Source: Armatimonadota bacterium (GTDB taxonomy: Bacteria > Armatimonadota > JADLDR01). From it: 64,000 nucleotides of DNA. Both the position numbers and the translations under genes were made by a program. The notes beneath the pieces were generated by a model. The model had not been told where the DNA came from and ran no database searches. It worked only from the letters and a program-made list of their open reading frames with translations. The stretch covers positions 35,368-99,367 of the forward strand of contig JADLDR010000114.1 of assembly GCA_020846535.1 (NCBI GenBank), in the 5' to 3' direction. Each line of letters opens with the position of its first letter. Within the stretch, counting starts at the first letter, position 1. Below, piece after piece: positions 1-9,120 of the stretch.

Positions 1-547
1 GGCACTCCATATCGAGAAGGGTTTCGGCCTGCGGGTTGCGCTGCGTCATGAGGCCGGCCATCGCCTCCAGCGCCGGTTCGGGCAAGTCGCAGGCGGAAAC
101 CTTCTGGCCTTCCTTGCTGGCGCTCAGCAGACACCGCTCGATCAGGGCGGCTTTAGCCCGGCTTACGTCGGGGCAGCTTTCGGCTGCCGCCATATCCAGG
201 CTGTCAGGCGGGCGGAAACGGAGCGTGAAGCCTCCGGTTTCCAGTCGCATCTCGGCCCGCTCTCCGGGAGCGGGCTTCCCGGAACGGAGGTCATCGGCCC
301 GGAAGGTGAATTCCAGCCGTTCGGCGCACTGCGGGCAGGCGACAAAGCCACTCATCAAGGGACCGAAAGTCAGCGCCCTCAGGGTCAGCAGCCGGCCGTC
401 ACGCTCCCCGATGGGGAGGCGGCAAAGCGACTCCCATGTTTCTTCCGGGCAGGCGGCGGCCAGCAGGCAGAGCGCCCGGCAGGCAGGCGACTGGCTTACC
501 CCCTGCTCCCAGATGACGACCAGTTCCGAGGCCGACAGCCTGTGCAT
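1..547 (-). CDS. Contractile injection system gp26-like protein (partial)
   Basis: Reads leftward from an ATG at 547 and runs off the window edge, so only about 182 N-terminal residues are visible. It starts MHRLSASELVVIWEQG and has an alanine/leucine-rich helical stretch, then a CPQC pair at residues 71-74 and further cysteines. A short protein of this appearance commonly follows the tube gene in extracellular contractile injection system (eCIS) and phage-tail loci, where it resembles T4 gp26-type baseplate or assembly proteins. It lies 6 bp after the tube gene and must be co-transcribed with sheath and tube. The family assignment rests on context and general resemblance; the exact role is not shown by the sequence. 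Confidence 0.6.
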   Translation of the reverse strand, partial: MHRLSASELVVIWEQGVSQSPACRALCLLAAACPEETWESLCRLPIGERDGRLLTLRALTFGPLMSGFVACPQCAERLEFTFRADDLRSGKPAPGERAEMRLETGGFTLRFRPPDSLDMAAAESCPDVSRAKAALIERCLLSASKEGQKVSACDLPEPALEAMAGLMTQRNPQAETLLDMEC

Positions 548-553
548 GAAAGT

Positions 554-1081
554 TTACCCGGACGGCTCGGTGAAGGTCGGTTCGGACGGCTCGCCGACCT
601 CATAGTCGCGCTCCCAGCCCTCGTTTTCGAGTTTGATGTGCTGGATGGCGACCGCGTTGGCGTTGGCGTCCAGGTCGGGAAGGGCCTGGTATTCGGAAAC
701 CCAGCACCGGAAAAGGCGGTAGGCGAGGGCCAGCTGCCCGGCCTCGTTGTAGACCTCGATGATGATATCCTTGCGGAAATCCTTGAGGGAAACTTCCGCG
801 CCCAGGCCGGACCCGAAGTTCCAGACCTTGTTGGCCCACTGCTCGAATTCGAGGTCGTGGGTGACGCCGCGCTCCAGGGTGACAGCCTCGTATTCGGTGC
901 GGCCCGGCGATTTGCGGCTGCTGCTGGGGTCGCCGCCCTCCCGGTGTTTCACCACTTCGGTCGTGCGCTTCAGAGCGCCCACCTTACTGATGCCTGCCAC
1001 ATAGCGGCCATCCCATTTGACGCGGAACTTGAAGTTCTTGTAGGGATCGAAACGCTGTGCGTTCACGCTGAACTGAGCCAT
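554..1081 (-). CDS. Phage-tail-tube-like protein of a contractile injection system
   Basis: A 175-residue protein beginning MAQFSVNAQRFDPYKNFKFR, matching the T4 gp19/Hcp-like tube fold family. Typical signatures are the FDPYKNFKFRVKWDG entry, a VVKHREGG segment and a C-terminal region around IQHIKLENEGWERD. Such subunits stack as hexamers to form the inner tube driven out when the sheath contracts. The SD AGGAGG lies just before the ATG at 1081. It sits 9 bp downstream of the sheath gene, the usual sheath-tube order of eCIS clusters. Length suits the family (about 150-175 residues). Confidence 0.9.
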   Translation of the reverse strand: MAQFSVNAQRFDPYKNFKFRVKWDGRYVAGISKVGALKRTTEVVKHREGGDPSSSRKSPGRTEYEAVTLERGVTHDLEFEQWANKVWNFGSGLGAEVSLKDFRKDIIIEVYNEAGQLALAYRLFRCWVSEYQALPDLDANANAVAIQHIKLENEGWERDYEVGEPSEPTFTEPSG

Positions 1082-1090
1082 CTTCCCCTC

Positions 1091-2686
<1,596 letters not shown>

Positions 2687-2762
2687 GGTACCTCCTTTGC
2701 CTGTTACAAGGGTAGCTTCGATAGGACAAGGCTCGGTGGCGACTCCCTCAACCCCCTTGCCG

Positions 2763-2894
2763 AAAAGCACCCCCCAACCCCCCTTGCTAAGCAAGAGGGG
2801 CTTAGAGGGTAGGTTCTCTTGGGAAATTGATCAAAATACCCCAAGGCCGACTCCCCCCGCCTTAGCAAGGCGGGGGGTTGGGGAGGCGGTTGGC
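2763..2894 (-). repeat. Dispersed GC-rich palindromic repeat, copy 1
   Basis: About 132 bp with two internal GC-rich hairpins (CCCCCCTTGCTAAG/CTTAGAGGG-type and CCCCCCGCCTTAGCAAGGCGGGGGG). Its reverse complement matches copies at 16831-16955 and 18492-18616. Shared blocks are CAACCGCC at one end, GGAGT(T/C)GGCCTTGGGG, AGAGAAC and GGTTGGGGGGTGCT at the other end. No open reading frame is conserved, so this is a REP- or MITE-like intergenic repeat, possibly acting as a transcription-stop structure. Confidence 0.7.
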
Positions 2895-2963
2895 TTTAGC
2901 TAGAGGGCGGTTGAACGCCCGCCCAAAAGCGGCTGCCTCAAATAACCCCATCAAACGAGCCTG

Positions 2964-5648
2964 TCACATTCGGGCGACGCTTTTCCAGAGCGCCTTATGT
3001 TGTTCGGCGATATTGGGCCAGCTATGGCGGCGGCAGTAGTCGCGGGCGGCGGCGGACAGGCGGCGGCGCAAAAGGGTCTCCTCAAGGAGGCGCTCGATGC
3101 CTGCGGCCAGGCTGCCGGGCCGGTAGGTTTCGTTTTCGAGTTCCGAAAACCAGCCGGTGGGCGACGCCAGGACGGGCACGCCGGTTGCCAGGCCGATGCG
3201 GACTGCGCCGCTTGCCGAGGCATGGGGCACATCGTCGTACCAGAAGACCAGAATATCCGCCTCCAGCGCGAGACGGCGGGCGATTTCCTCCGCCGGAAGG
3301 AAATCCGCGCAGCGGCGCACCGGCAGGCCGCGGGCCGCTTCCTCGAATAGCCGTTCGGTTTCTTCCGATTTCGCAAAGCTGAAGAGAAGGAGATCGCTTC
3401 CCTTCACCTCCTTCAGAGCATCCAGCAGGCTCCAGAAGCCCTTGTGCTTTTCCAGAAAGCCGAAGGCCCCGATGGTCCGGCCCCGCCTCTTTTTGCGCGG
3501 CGGAAACCAGGTCGGGCAGCCGTGCGGGATATGCTGGACCGATTTCCCGGGCCATCGGGCCTTGAGCGTATCCACCCCTCGCCCGGTCAGGGCAACCAGA
3601 GCATCCGCATCCTTTTCCCAGGCTTGAGTCTGAGGACAGACCGTGTGCTCGGTGATGACAATCGGGATTCGCTGCCGCCGGGCGTCCTCAAGCTGGCGCA
3701 AGAGCGCGGCTTCCTCGAAAATGCCGTGTTCGTGCTGGATATGGAGGAGCCGGACGCCCCGGAAATCGGGCGGTGAGCCGGTGACGCGGGCCAGAGGGAG
3801 GTGTTCCGAAAGATAGGCCGTGTATTCGGCGATGCCGCATGACCTTCCCCAACTCGGCACCCAGAGCGTATCGGCGCGGCGGAGCGGACGGGAAGGGCGA
3901 AGATGGCGTTCCATGACCTCCAGAACGGCAGGCCCTTTATGCCAGATATTGCGATGGCGGATAGCCCATTCGGAGGCGGCCCGGCCCATCTGCCGGGCTT
4001 CCCGGCGGTGGCCGGCGACCCACCGGAGCCGTTCGGCGATATCGAAGATGCCCGGAACTCCGCGCACCCCGCATTTTCCGAAAGGAGCCTCATCGCAGGC
4101 TTCCCACCGGGCCGGGGGAACGGGGAGGAGCAGCCCTTCGGCCTCCCGGCAGACATCACCCTGGCCTTCGGAACTGAGGGCGATGACCGGCAGGCCGGTC
4201 GCCATGCCTTCCACCAGGGGCAGGCCGAAGCCCTCGCTGCCCAAGGCCAGCAGGACATCGGCCTGCCCGTACCAGTGAGCGATCCCGCGGGTGGGTTCGC
4301 TGGTTTCGATAAAGGAAATGCGCGGGTCGTCCGGGGCGTAATTGCGGTAATTGAACCGGCCCTTGATGACCAGCCGGGCGTCGGGGTCTTCGCCGAAAGC
4401 CTCTTTCCAGGCGGCGACGCCTTCCGCCACATGCTTGCGGGGGATGACCGTGCTGACAATGAGGGTGGTGAAATGGGGCCTCTCCGGGCGCTCCTCGTAG
4501 CGGTAGATATCGGGATCAAGCCCTTCGGGGATGACTTCGATAGGCGCGGTGACGCCGCTGGCGCGGCAGACATCGGCGACAAAGCGGGTGGGGACGATGA
4601 GGGCGCAGGCGCGGTCGAGCCGGTCGGGCCAGTCGGCGGGGAGGCGGCTGCTCTCCCACATCGTATTGATGAACAGGGCAGGGGATTTCAGGAACGGCTC
4701 CAGGTCGGGTCGGGGCCAGCAGAAATAGAGCGCGGGCGCGTCCTTTTCCGGGCGGGCCCGCCGGACGAGGCGCAGGAACTCCTCGGTCATGCCCGTTTGA
4801 TCCAGGGAGATCGGAGAGAGGTTGACCTCGGCCCCGGCCCTCGCCATGCCGAGAGCCAGGTATTCGGCCATGCTGCCGTAGCCGTCGTAAACGGCGAAAG
4901 GGGCGGCGAGGGTGACCGATGAAGCGAGGGGCCGGGGCGGGGGAAGGACGGCGCGGTGGCTGCGGAGGGCGGCGTAGAAATCGCGGTCCGGGGTCAGAAG
5001 GCTGGAAACCGCATCGAGGGGGAGCCGCTGCCAGCAGGGGTCTGTCAGATGCTTGGCCGCCGTGTTGCCGCCGTGGATGAGGGCCACATAGAACGAGGGA
5101 TCGGGCAAAGCCCGGAGCCGTTCCGGGGGAAGCTGCCAGACGAAGGCCGAATCCTCTCCCACATGAATCTCAGGGAACGGATGATCGGCCCAGAGCAAAC
5201 GCCGGTAGAGAAGCGTGCCCCCGGCCAGCCAGGGGCGCTTCCCTTCCGGATAGCGGTAGAGCCAGGCTTCTCCGGCAGAGGGGCGGTAGTGGAGCATCTC
5301 TCTCAGCCCGCAGGCGTCCGCTCCCGATGCGTTCAGGGCCGCCACCTGGAGGCTGAGGCGGTCCGGGGCTATCCAGTCGTCATCATCCCAATGGGCGATC
5401 AGATCCCCTCGCGCCGCAGCGCAGGCCCGGTTCCGCTTGATCCCCAGAGGCGTCCGCCCCTCCTGCCGGATGTAGCGGATGCGCTCATCTTGGGGAACGA
5501 GGTCTTCGATGGCGTCCTCGCCGTCATCGAGAATAATTAGCTCCCTGGAGGGATAATCCTGGCGCAGGAAATAGCGGACCGCCTGGCCTGCGAAGAGGCG
5601 GCGGTTGCGAGTGGGCATGATGCAACTGACAAATGGGGCGGAGGCCAT
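2964..5648 (-). CDS. Three-domain glycosyltransferase (GT2-GT4-GT4)
   Basis: An 894-residue cytoplasmic glycosyltransferase with three catalytic-type modules. Residues 1-220 are a GT2 domain: VSCIMPTRNRR entry, LIILDDGED, and the metal-binding HWDDDDW. Residues about 250-590 resemble a GT4 domain (VIPEGLDPD, STVIPRKHVAEG, LALGSEGFGLPLVEGMA with the donor-binding E-x7-E region). Residues about 605-894 form a second GT4-like domain (GAFGFLEKHKGF, ASASGAVRIGLATGVPV). Such fusions build repeating surface glycans by adding several sugars from one polypeptide. It stands alone, transcribed toward the eCIS locus, and is far from the exporter at 24-26 kb. Substrates cannot be read from sequence. Confidence 0.88.
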   Translation of the reverse strand: MASAPFVSCIMPTRNRRLFAGQAVRYFLRQDYPSRELIILDDGEDAIEDLVPQDERIRYIRQEGRTPLGIKRNRACAAARGDLIAHWDDDDWIAPDRLSLQVAALNASGADACGLREMLHYRPSAGEAWLYRYPEGKRPWLAGGTLLYRRLLWADHPFPEIHVGEDSAFVWQLPPERLRALPDPSFYVALIHGGNTAAKHLTDPCWQRLPLDAVSSLLTPDRDFYAALRSHRAVLPPPRPLASSVTLAAPFAVYDGYGSMAEYLALGMARAGAEVNLSPISLDQTGMTEEFLRLVRRARPEKDAPALYFCWPRPDLEPFLKSPALFINTMWESSRLPADWPDRLDRACALIVPTRFVADVCRASGVTAPIEVIPEGLDPDIYRYEERPERPHFTTLIVSTVIPRKHVAEGVAAWKEAFGEDPDARLVIKGRFNYRNYAPDDPRISFIETSEPTRGIAHWYGQADVLLALGSEGFGLPLVEGMATGLPVIALSSEGQGDVCREAEGLLLPVPPARWEACDEAPFGKCGVRGVPGIFDIAERLRWVAGHRREARQMGRAASEWAIRHRNIWHKGPAVLEVMERHLRPSRPLRRADTLWVPSWGRSCGIAEYTAYLSEHLPLARVTGSPPDFRGVRLLHIQHEHGIFEEAALLRQLEDARRQRIPIVITEHTVCPQTQAWEKDADALVALTGRGVDTLKARWPGKSVQHIPHGCPTWFPPRKKRRGRTIGAFGFLEKHKGFWSLLDALKEVKGSDLLLFSFAKSEETERLFEEAARGLPVRRCADFLPAEEIARRLALEADILVFWYDDVPHASASGAVRIGLATGVPVLASPTGWFSELENETYRPGSLAAGIERLLEETLLRRRLSAAARDYCRRHSWPNIAEQHKALWKSVARM

Positions 5649-5797
5649 AGCATTTTTTGTCCTGTAGACTTAGCCTAGCATGAAATTGGCCCCATTATAG
5701 CAAAGGCTATTCTCGAATGTCAATAGGTTTTGAGGGGATTTCGGGGTAATATAAAAATTTATTTATCCGGTAAAACCGCAGGAATAGAGGAGAATGC

Positions 5798-6796
5798 TTG
5801 CTTGTTTGCGAAATGGATGACATGTTACCTCATATCAAGCGCCCTTTGGATCTGATCACATCGCGGGAGGCGGTCCGCTACGGCTTTCTCCAGCAGGCGA
5901 TGACCAAAATCGATAAAGCGGCTCCATATGTGGGGGATGCTTATATGCTGGATCGCTTGTTGAAATCCTCAGAAAATATCTATGATCTTTTGCTTACTGA
6001 AGATGCATTCCTGCAAAAAGCGTTGATCGCGATGGCAGGCTTTTCGGATAAAGCTCGCGGCCATCTGGGAGAGGCGGAACTGCAATCGGTACTGGCGGAA
6101 GTACTGAAACGCATTCACAGAGAGGCCGGAGATGAGTGGCGTTCGGAGATCGTGTATCGCTATCTACTGACGCGGGGCGATACGCTGGGCGGCAGCATGA
6201 GGAATTGGGCGGGCGCTCAGGGGAATGTTCAGTTAGTGGAGTCCGTCCGTGAAATGCTCAGGGCGCAGCGGATTGAATATCGAGAAACAGCCAATAGATC
6301 AGGCAAGATCACCGGCATTCAATGGGCGGGCAGGCTTCTGGTATTTGACAGAAAGCCTCAATTCGTTGACCGCCTGATCGCGCCGGAGCAGGATATATTC
6401 AGCACGGTAGCCGGGGAGAGCCAGCCCGAGGAAAAGGGCAAGAACAATAATATCGACATGATACTGCTCGATATTCGCCACTATCGTTCGGGACAACAAA
6501 TCCGCCTGGACCGCCCGGAGGAGATCATAGCCTGCGGTGAAATCAAAGGCGGCATCGATCCTGCCGGGGCGGATGAGCATTTCAAGACCGCAAGCACGGC
6601 CTTCAAGCGAATAAGAAGCCGCTACTCCGGATTCGGGCTGCCTTGTCCCAGCCTCTTTTTTGTCGGAGCCGCTATCGAAAGAGCGATGGCTTTTGAAATA
6701 TTCCAGCAGTTGGAGCGCGGCGAACTGACCTATGCCGCCAACCTCACCGTGCCGGAGCAAGTTGCCGATCTTGCGCTATGGCTGGTATTGCTGTAG
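5798..6796 (+). CDS. Type II restriction endonuclease, AvaI/BsoBI-like
   Basis: A 332-residue protein. The TTG at 5798 has AGAGGAG 5 bp upstream; an ATG at 5813 lacks a good SD. The TRGDTLGGSMRN motif and a catalytic triad pattern D-x27-E-x-K (NNID ... GEIK) are visible. From recalled knowledge, BsoBI uses Asp212, Glu240 and Lys242, the same spacing, and is about 323 residues. That family cuts CYCGRG, so this is the predicted site. The gene is convergent with, and overlaps by 53 bp, a TSPPY-type methyltransferase, which makes a complete restriction-modification pair. Base composition is lower in GC than its neighbours, consistent with transfer. Specificity is inferred, not shown. Confidence 0.75.
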   Translation: MLVCEMDDMLPHIKRPLDLITSREAVRYGFLQQAMTKIDKAAPYVGDAYMLDRLLKSSENIYDLLLTEDAFLQKALIAMAGFSDKARGHLGEAELQSVLAEVLKRIHREAGDEWRSEIVYRYLLTRGDTLGGSMRNWAGAQGNVQLVESVREMLRAQRIEYRETANRSGKITGIQWAGRLLVFDRKPQFVDRLIAPEQDIFSTVAGESQPEEKGKNNNIDMILLDIRHYRSGQQIRLDRPEEIIACGEIKGGIDPAGADEHFKTASTAFKRIRSRYSGFGLPCPSLFFVGAAIERAMAFEIFQQLERGELTYAANLTVPEQVADLALWLVLL

Positions 6797-8219
6797 AAGC
6801 GCGGCCCGTATGCCAGATATAGACGCATTTCCGGAGTTCCTCGCGGCCATGCTCTCCCATTTGCTGGCTGGAATTGCCTTTGCCCCTGGGAAGCATCCAT
6901 ATCGTCCGGACATCGAAGCCCGCCTGCCGGGCAAAATCCGAAAGGATGAGGTCTACCGGCAGGTGCGCTCCCATGTAGCGCACATTGTCGTTGACCATGA
7001 CGAAGGGCGCTCCTGGTTTGAGGACACGGGCGCATTCGAAGATCAGCAGAGCCATCTCCCGGAAGTAATTTTTAATCATTCGCGGAATGCCGCTGTTATT
7101 GATCGTTTTGTCGGCTTTGCACTCTTCCAGATAGCGCAGGACGAGTTGAAGCATCGTCTGAGACTCGAAAGCCGCTTGCGCCTGGTGATAGACTTCCGCC
7201 CGGAACCACTCGGAAAGGTGGGGCTTGTCTTTGTTTTCGACCGTGCAGGAAAGCATCGTTTGCCTGAGCTTGCGTATACCCTCTTCCCCGATATTCAATA
7301 AGGCCAGCTCCAGGGCGTAGGTGCGGGTATAGTCGTAGCGGTTGCAGTAGGGCGGGGAGGTAACCAGGCCGTCAAAAGAATCCTCCGGCAAAGTCGGCAA
7401 TATTTCCAGACAGGAACCGGAAAGCACTTCGATTTCGCCCGAATCGGACGGTTGAAAAAGCGTACCGAGTCCCCGATGCGCGGCCTCCTGCCCTTCTATG
7501 TCCTCCGCCATTTCGTTCAGCTTGGAAGAGATGGCTTCTGTGAAGGGATAAATCTTGCCTTTATCGAAAGGCTTTGCGCCCCCTTTGCGCCCTGAGCGGT
7601 AATCCCAGCGCAGATATTGGCCGTCCTTGCGGGTATAGGAGATAGGCTCCAGGACGCACAATGCGGCAAAACGAAGCGCGGAGCGGACATCCGGATCGGA
7701 GAGCCGGTCGCTTTCGTAAAGATAACGGCCCAGTTGCCTCTCCGTTTCCTCCGAAAACGCCCCATGAGTGATGGCGATATGTCGAAACGGCTCTATCTCG
7801 CCCGGCTTCTCCCATACCCGGCGGTCGGCGAAATCTTTCAATCCGGCAGAGACTTTTGCGGGATCGCAGGAAAGAAGCCGGTTGCGAACCCGGATGCTTT
7901 CGATACTACTCGGAAGCAGTTCGATCCCTGTCGCATGCACACCTGCTTCACGCGCCGCAAAAAGGGCTGTGCCCGAACCGACGAAGGGATCGAGGATTCT
8001 TCCCTGGCGAATGCCCAGGGAGTCGAAAATGTAGTGCATCAGCGCGACAGAAAAGCCTTCTTTATATTTGAACCAACGGCTGCCTGTCACGGTCTTGTTG
8101 CCCTGGAAACTGACCCACTTTCGATCCAGGTGACGGTTGACCGCCAAAGCATCACGGTAGCGGGCCGTTAGCTCTTCATCGGCCCGGCGGATTTCGTCCA
8201 ATAAGTCGGCAGAACGCAT
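6744..8219 (-). CDS. DNA (cytosine-N4-type) methyltransferase of the restriction-modification pair
   Basis: A 491-residue class I DNA methyltransferase. Motif I for AdoMet binding is DPFVGSGTALFAA (about residue 97). The catalytic motif IV is TSPPYCNRYDYTRTYALE (about residue 286), which is typical of N4-cytosine and some N6-adenine enzymes; motif I precedes motif IV. Length is close to that recalled for M.AvaI (about 480 residues). It is convergent with the AvaI/BsoBI-like endonuclease and would protect the same site, predicted CYCGRG, from cutting. The two stop ends overlap, so convergent transcription could couple their levels. Confidence in DNA methyltransferase is high; exact base and site are inferred. 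Confidence 0.88.
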   Translation of the reverse strand: MRSADLLDEIRRADEELTARYRDALAVNRHLDRKWVSFQGNKTVTGSRWFKYKEGFSVALMHYIFDSLGIRQGRILDPFVGSGTALFAAREAGVHATGIELLPSSIESIRVRNRLLSCDPAKVSAGLKDFADRRVWEKPGEIEPFRHIAITHGAFSEETERQLGRYLYESDRLSDPDVRSALRFAALCVLEPISYTRKDGQYLRWDYRSGRKGGAKPFDKGKIYPFTEAISSKLNEMAEDIEGQEAAHRGLGTLFQPSDSGEIEVLSGSCLEILPTLPEDSFDGLVTSPPYCNRYDYTRTYALELALLNIGEEGIRKLRQTMLSCTVENKDKPHLSEWFRAEVYHQAQAAFESQTMLQLVLRYLEECKADKTINNSGIPRMIKNYFREMALLIFECARVLKPGAPFVMVNDNVRYMGAHLPVDLILSDFARQAGFDVRTIWMLPRGKGNSSQQMGEHGREELRKCVYIWHTGRASTAIPAIAQDRQLAPAR

Positions 8220-8394
8220 GTTTGACCCAGCCCCACAATTGATCTCAGGATTTAAGATTGATCTCTCTACAACTCAACCTCAAACAATAAATAATTCGCT
8301 TACAAGGCATTGAAAACCTGCCAGGAGTTCGCTGGATGAGAGCGTATCGTGCGGCCCGCAAAGTATTTTCTCCTGGAGCGAGCGGTGGATAGAA

Positions 8395-8619
8395 TCAAGC
8401 ATACTCATACAAGGGAACGCTTTTTGAGGGTGTGCCCATCTGTCGGAGCAAGTTTTCCAGTTTCGAAACCGTCTGGGAGGTAAAAAGCACATCCCCGCAC
8501 ACCGGGCAAACTTCCGCCGGAACGTGGTCAATGACAACAACCTGCCCCAGATGCCTGACGGTATGGATAACTCGGCGCTCTTCATATACGCCGGGGCAGT
8601 CGGTTAAAGAGCATTTCAT
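8395..8619 (-). CDS. YgiT-type zinc-finger protein
   Basis: A 74-residue protein from ATG 8619 (SD AAAGGAGG 9 bp upstream): MKCSLTDCPGVYEERR..., then CPVCGD, then a short C-terminal helix. The two Cys pairs form a zinc ribbon like the N-terminal half of MqsA/YgiT antitoxins. Its start overlaps the end of the DUF4258 gene by 4 bp (ATGA), so the two are translationally coupled. DUF4258 plus YgiT-finger pairs are widespread and look like toxin-antitoxin modules, but activity for this pair is an inference. It lacks the DNA-binding HTH half of MqsA. Confidence 0.8.
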   Translation of the reverse strand: MKCSLTDCPGVYEERRVIHTVRHLGQVVVIDHVPAEVCPVCGDVLFTSQTVSKLENLLRQMGTPSKSVPLYEYA

Positions 8620-8963
8620 GACGAATCCCTCCTTTGGGTAGCGGAAACCCACTTGGGCGGCTGCGGCACATATACTGTAATGATAATCAAGATCGGGCTT
8701 GCCGTCGTGCATACAATATGCAAATCCTGATTCGTGTCTGTCCTTCCATAGAGTAAGCAGCATGGGCCTCGGCGGTGATCAGGATAGTTTTCGAGAACAG
8801 CGGCCGTCGAAACTGCTGCCAGCAAATCGTTCAAAGAAATGGGCTCCTCTGCCATCTCTTCATAGGCGTGTCGAGTAATTCTCATATTATCCGAAAAAGC
8901 TTGCATCTGTATTAGATTGACTACCCTTGCCAAATATTCCTTTACGTCGGTTTCTTCGCTCAA
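8616..8963 (-). CDS. DUF4258 domain protein, putative toxin-like partner
   Basis: A 115-residue protein from a TTG at 8963 with AAGGAG about 10 bp upstream. The core has ITRHAYEEMAEE followed by a VLENYPDHRRGPCCLLYG strand and HIVCTT, the typical DUF4258 layout (RelE-like small fold, H and E conserved in the first helix). It precedes the YgiT-type finger gene with a 4-bp overlap, and a strong promoter lies at 9018-9046. The C-terminal tail after PQPPKWV looks less conserved. The role as a toxin is suggested only by family neighbourhood. Confidence 0.75.
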   Translation of the reverse strand: MSEETDVKEYLARVVNLIQMQAFSDNMRITRHAYEEMAEEPISLNDLLAAVSTAAVLENYPDHRRGPCCLLYGRTDTNQDLHIVCTTASPILIIITVYVPQPPKWVSATQRRDSS

Positions 8964-9017
8964 GGTCTGGTTTCTCCTTCTTGTAAGGTTGTTATCACAG
9001 AAGAAATTACTAGTATA

Positions 9018-9046
9018 ATTATATAGTTTAAAATTAAATTCGTCAA
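9018..9046 (-). promoter_or_regulatory. Sigma70-type promoter of the DUF4258/YgiT pair
   Basis: On the minus strand, TTGACG (9046-9041), 17 bp spacer, TATAAT (9023-9018), in a distinctly AT-rich stretch. It lies 55 bp upstream of the TTG start at 8963 and is back-to-back with the promoter at 9058-9086. Confidence 0.75.
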
Positions 9047-9057
9047 TCTATCTCCTC

Positions 9058-9086
9058 TTGCCTTTTGCCGCCGGTACGGTTATAAT
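9058..9086 (+). promoter_or_regulatory. Sigma70-type promoter of the 9121 gene
   Basis: TTGCCT, 17 bp spacer, perfect TATAAT (9081-9086), 34 bp before the ATG at 9121. Divergent from the promoter at 9018-9046. Confidence 0.75.
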
Positions 9087-9120
9087 GGGGAAGACATCAG
9101 ATCAGGGAGGGATCTTAACG

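Noticed and set aside
2763..2894. CRISPR-like or tRNA structure
   Set aside because: Repeats are single dispersed copies without spacers, and no cloverleaf or TTCGA arm was found.
8280..8585. 101-codon minus-strand frame overlapping the YgiT-type gene
   Set aside because: Different frame over a recognised zinc-finger gene, without SD or domain.
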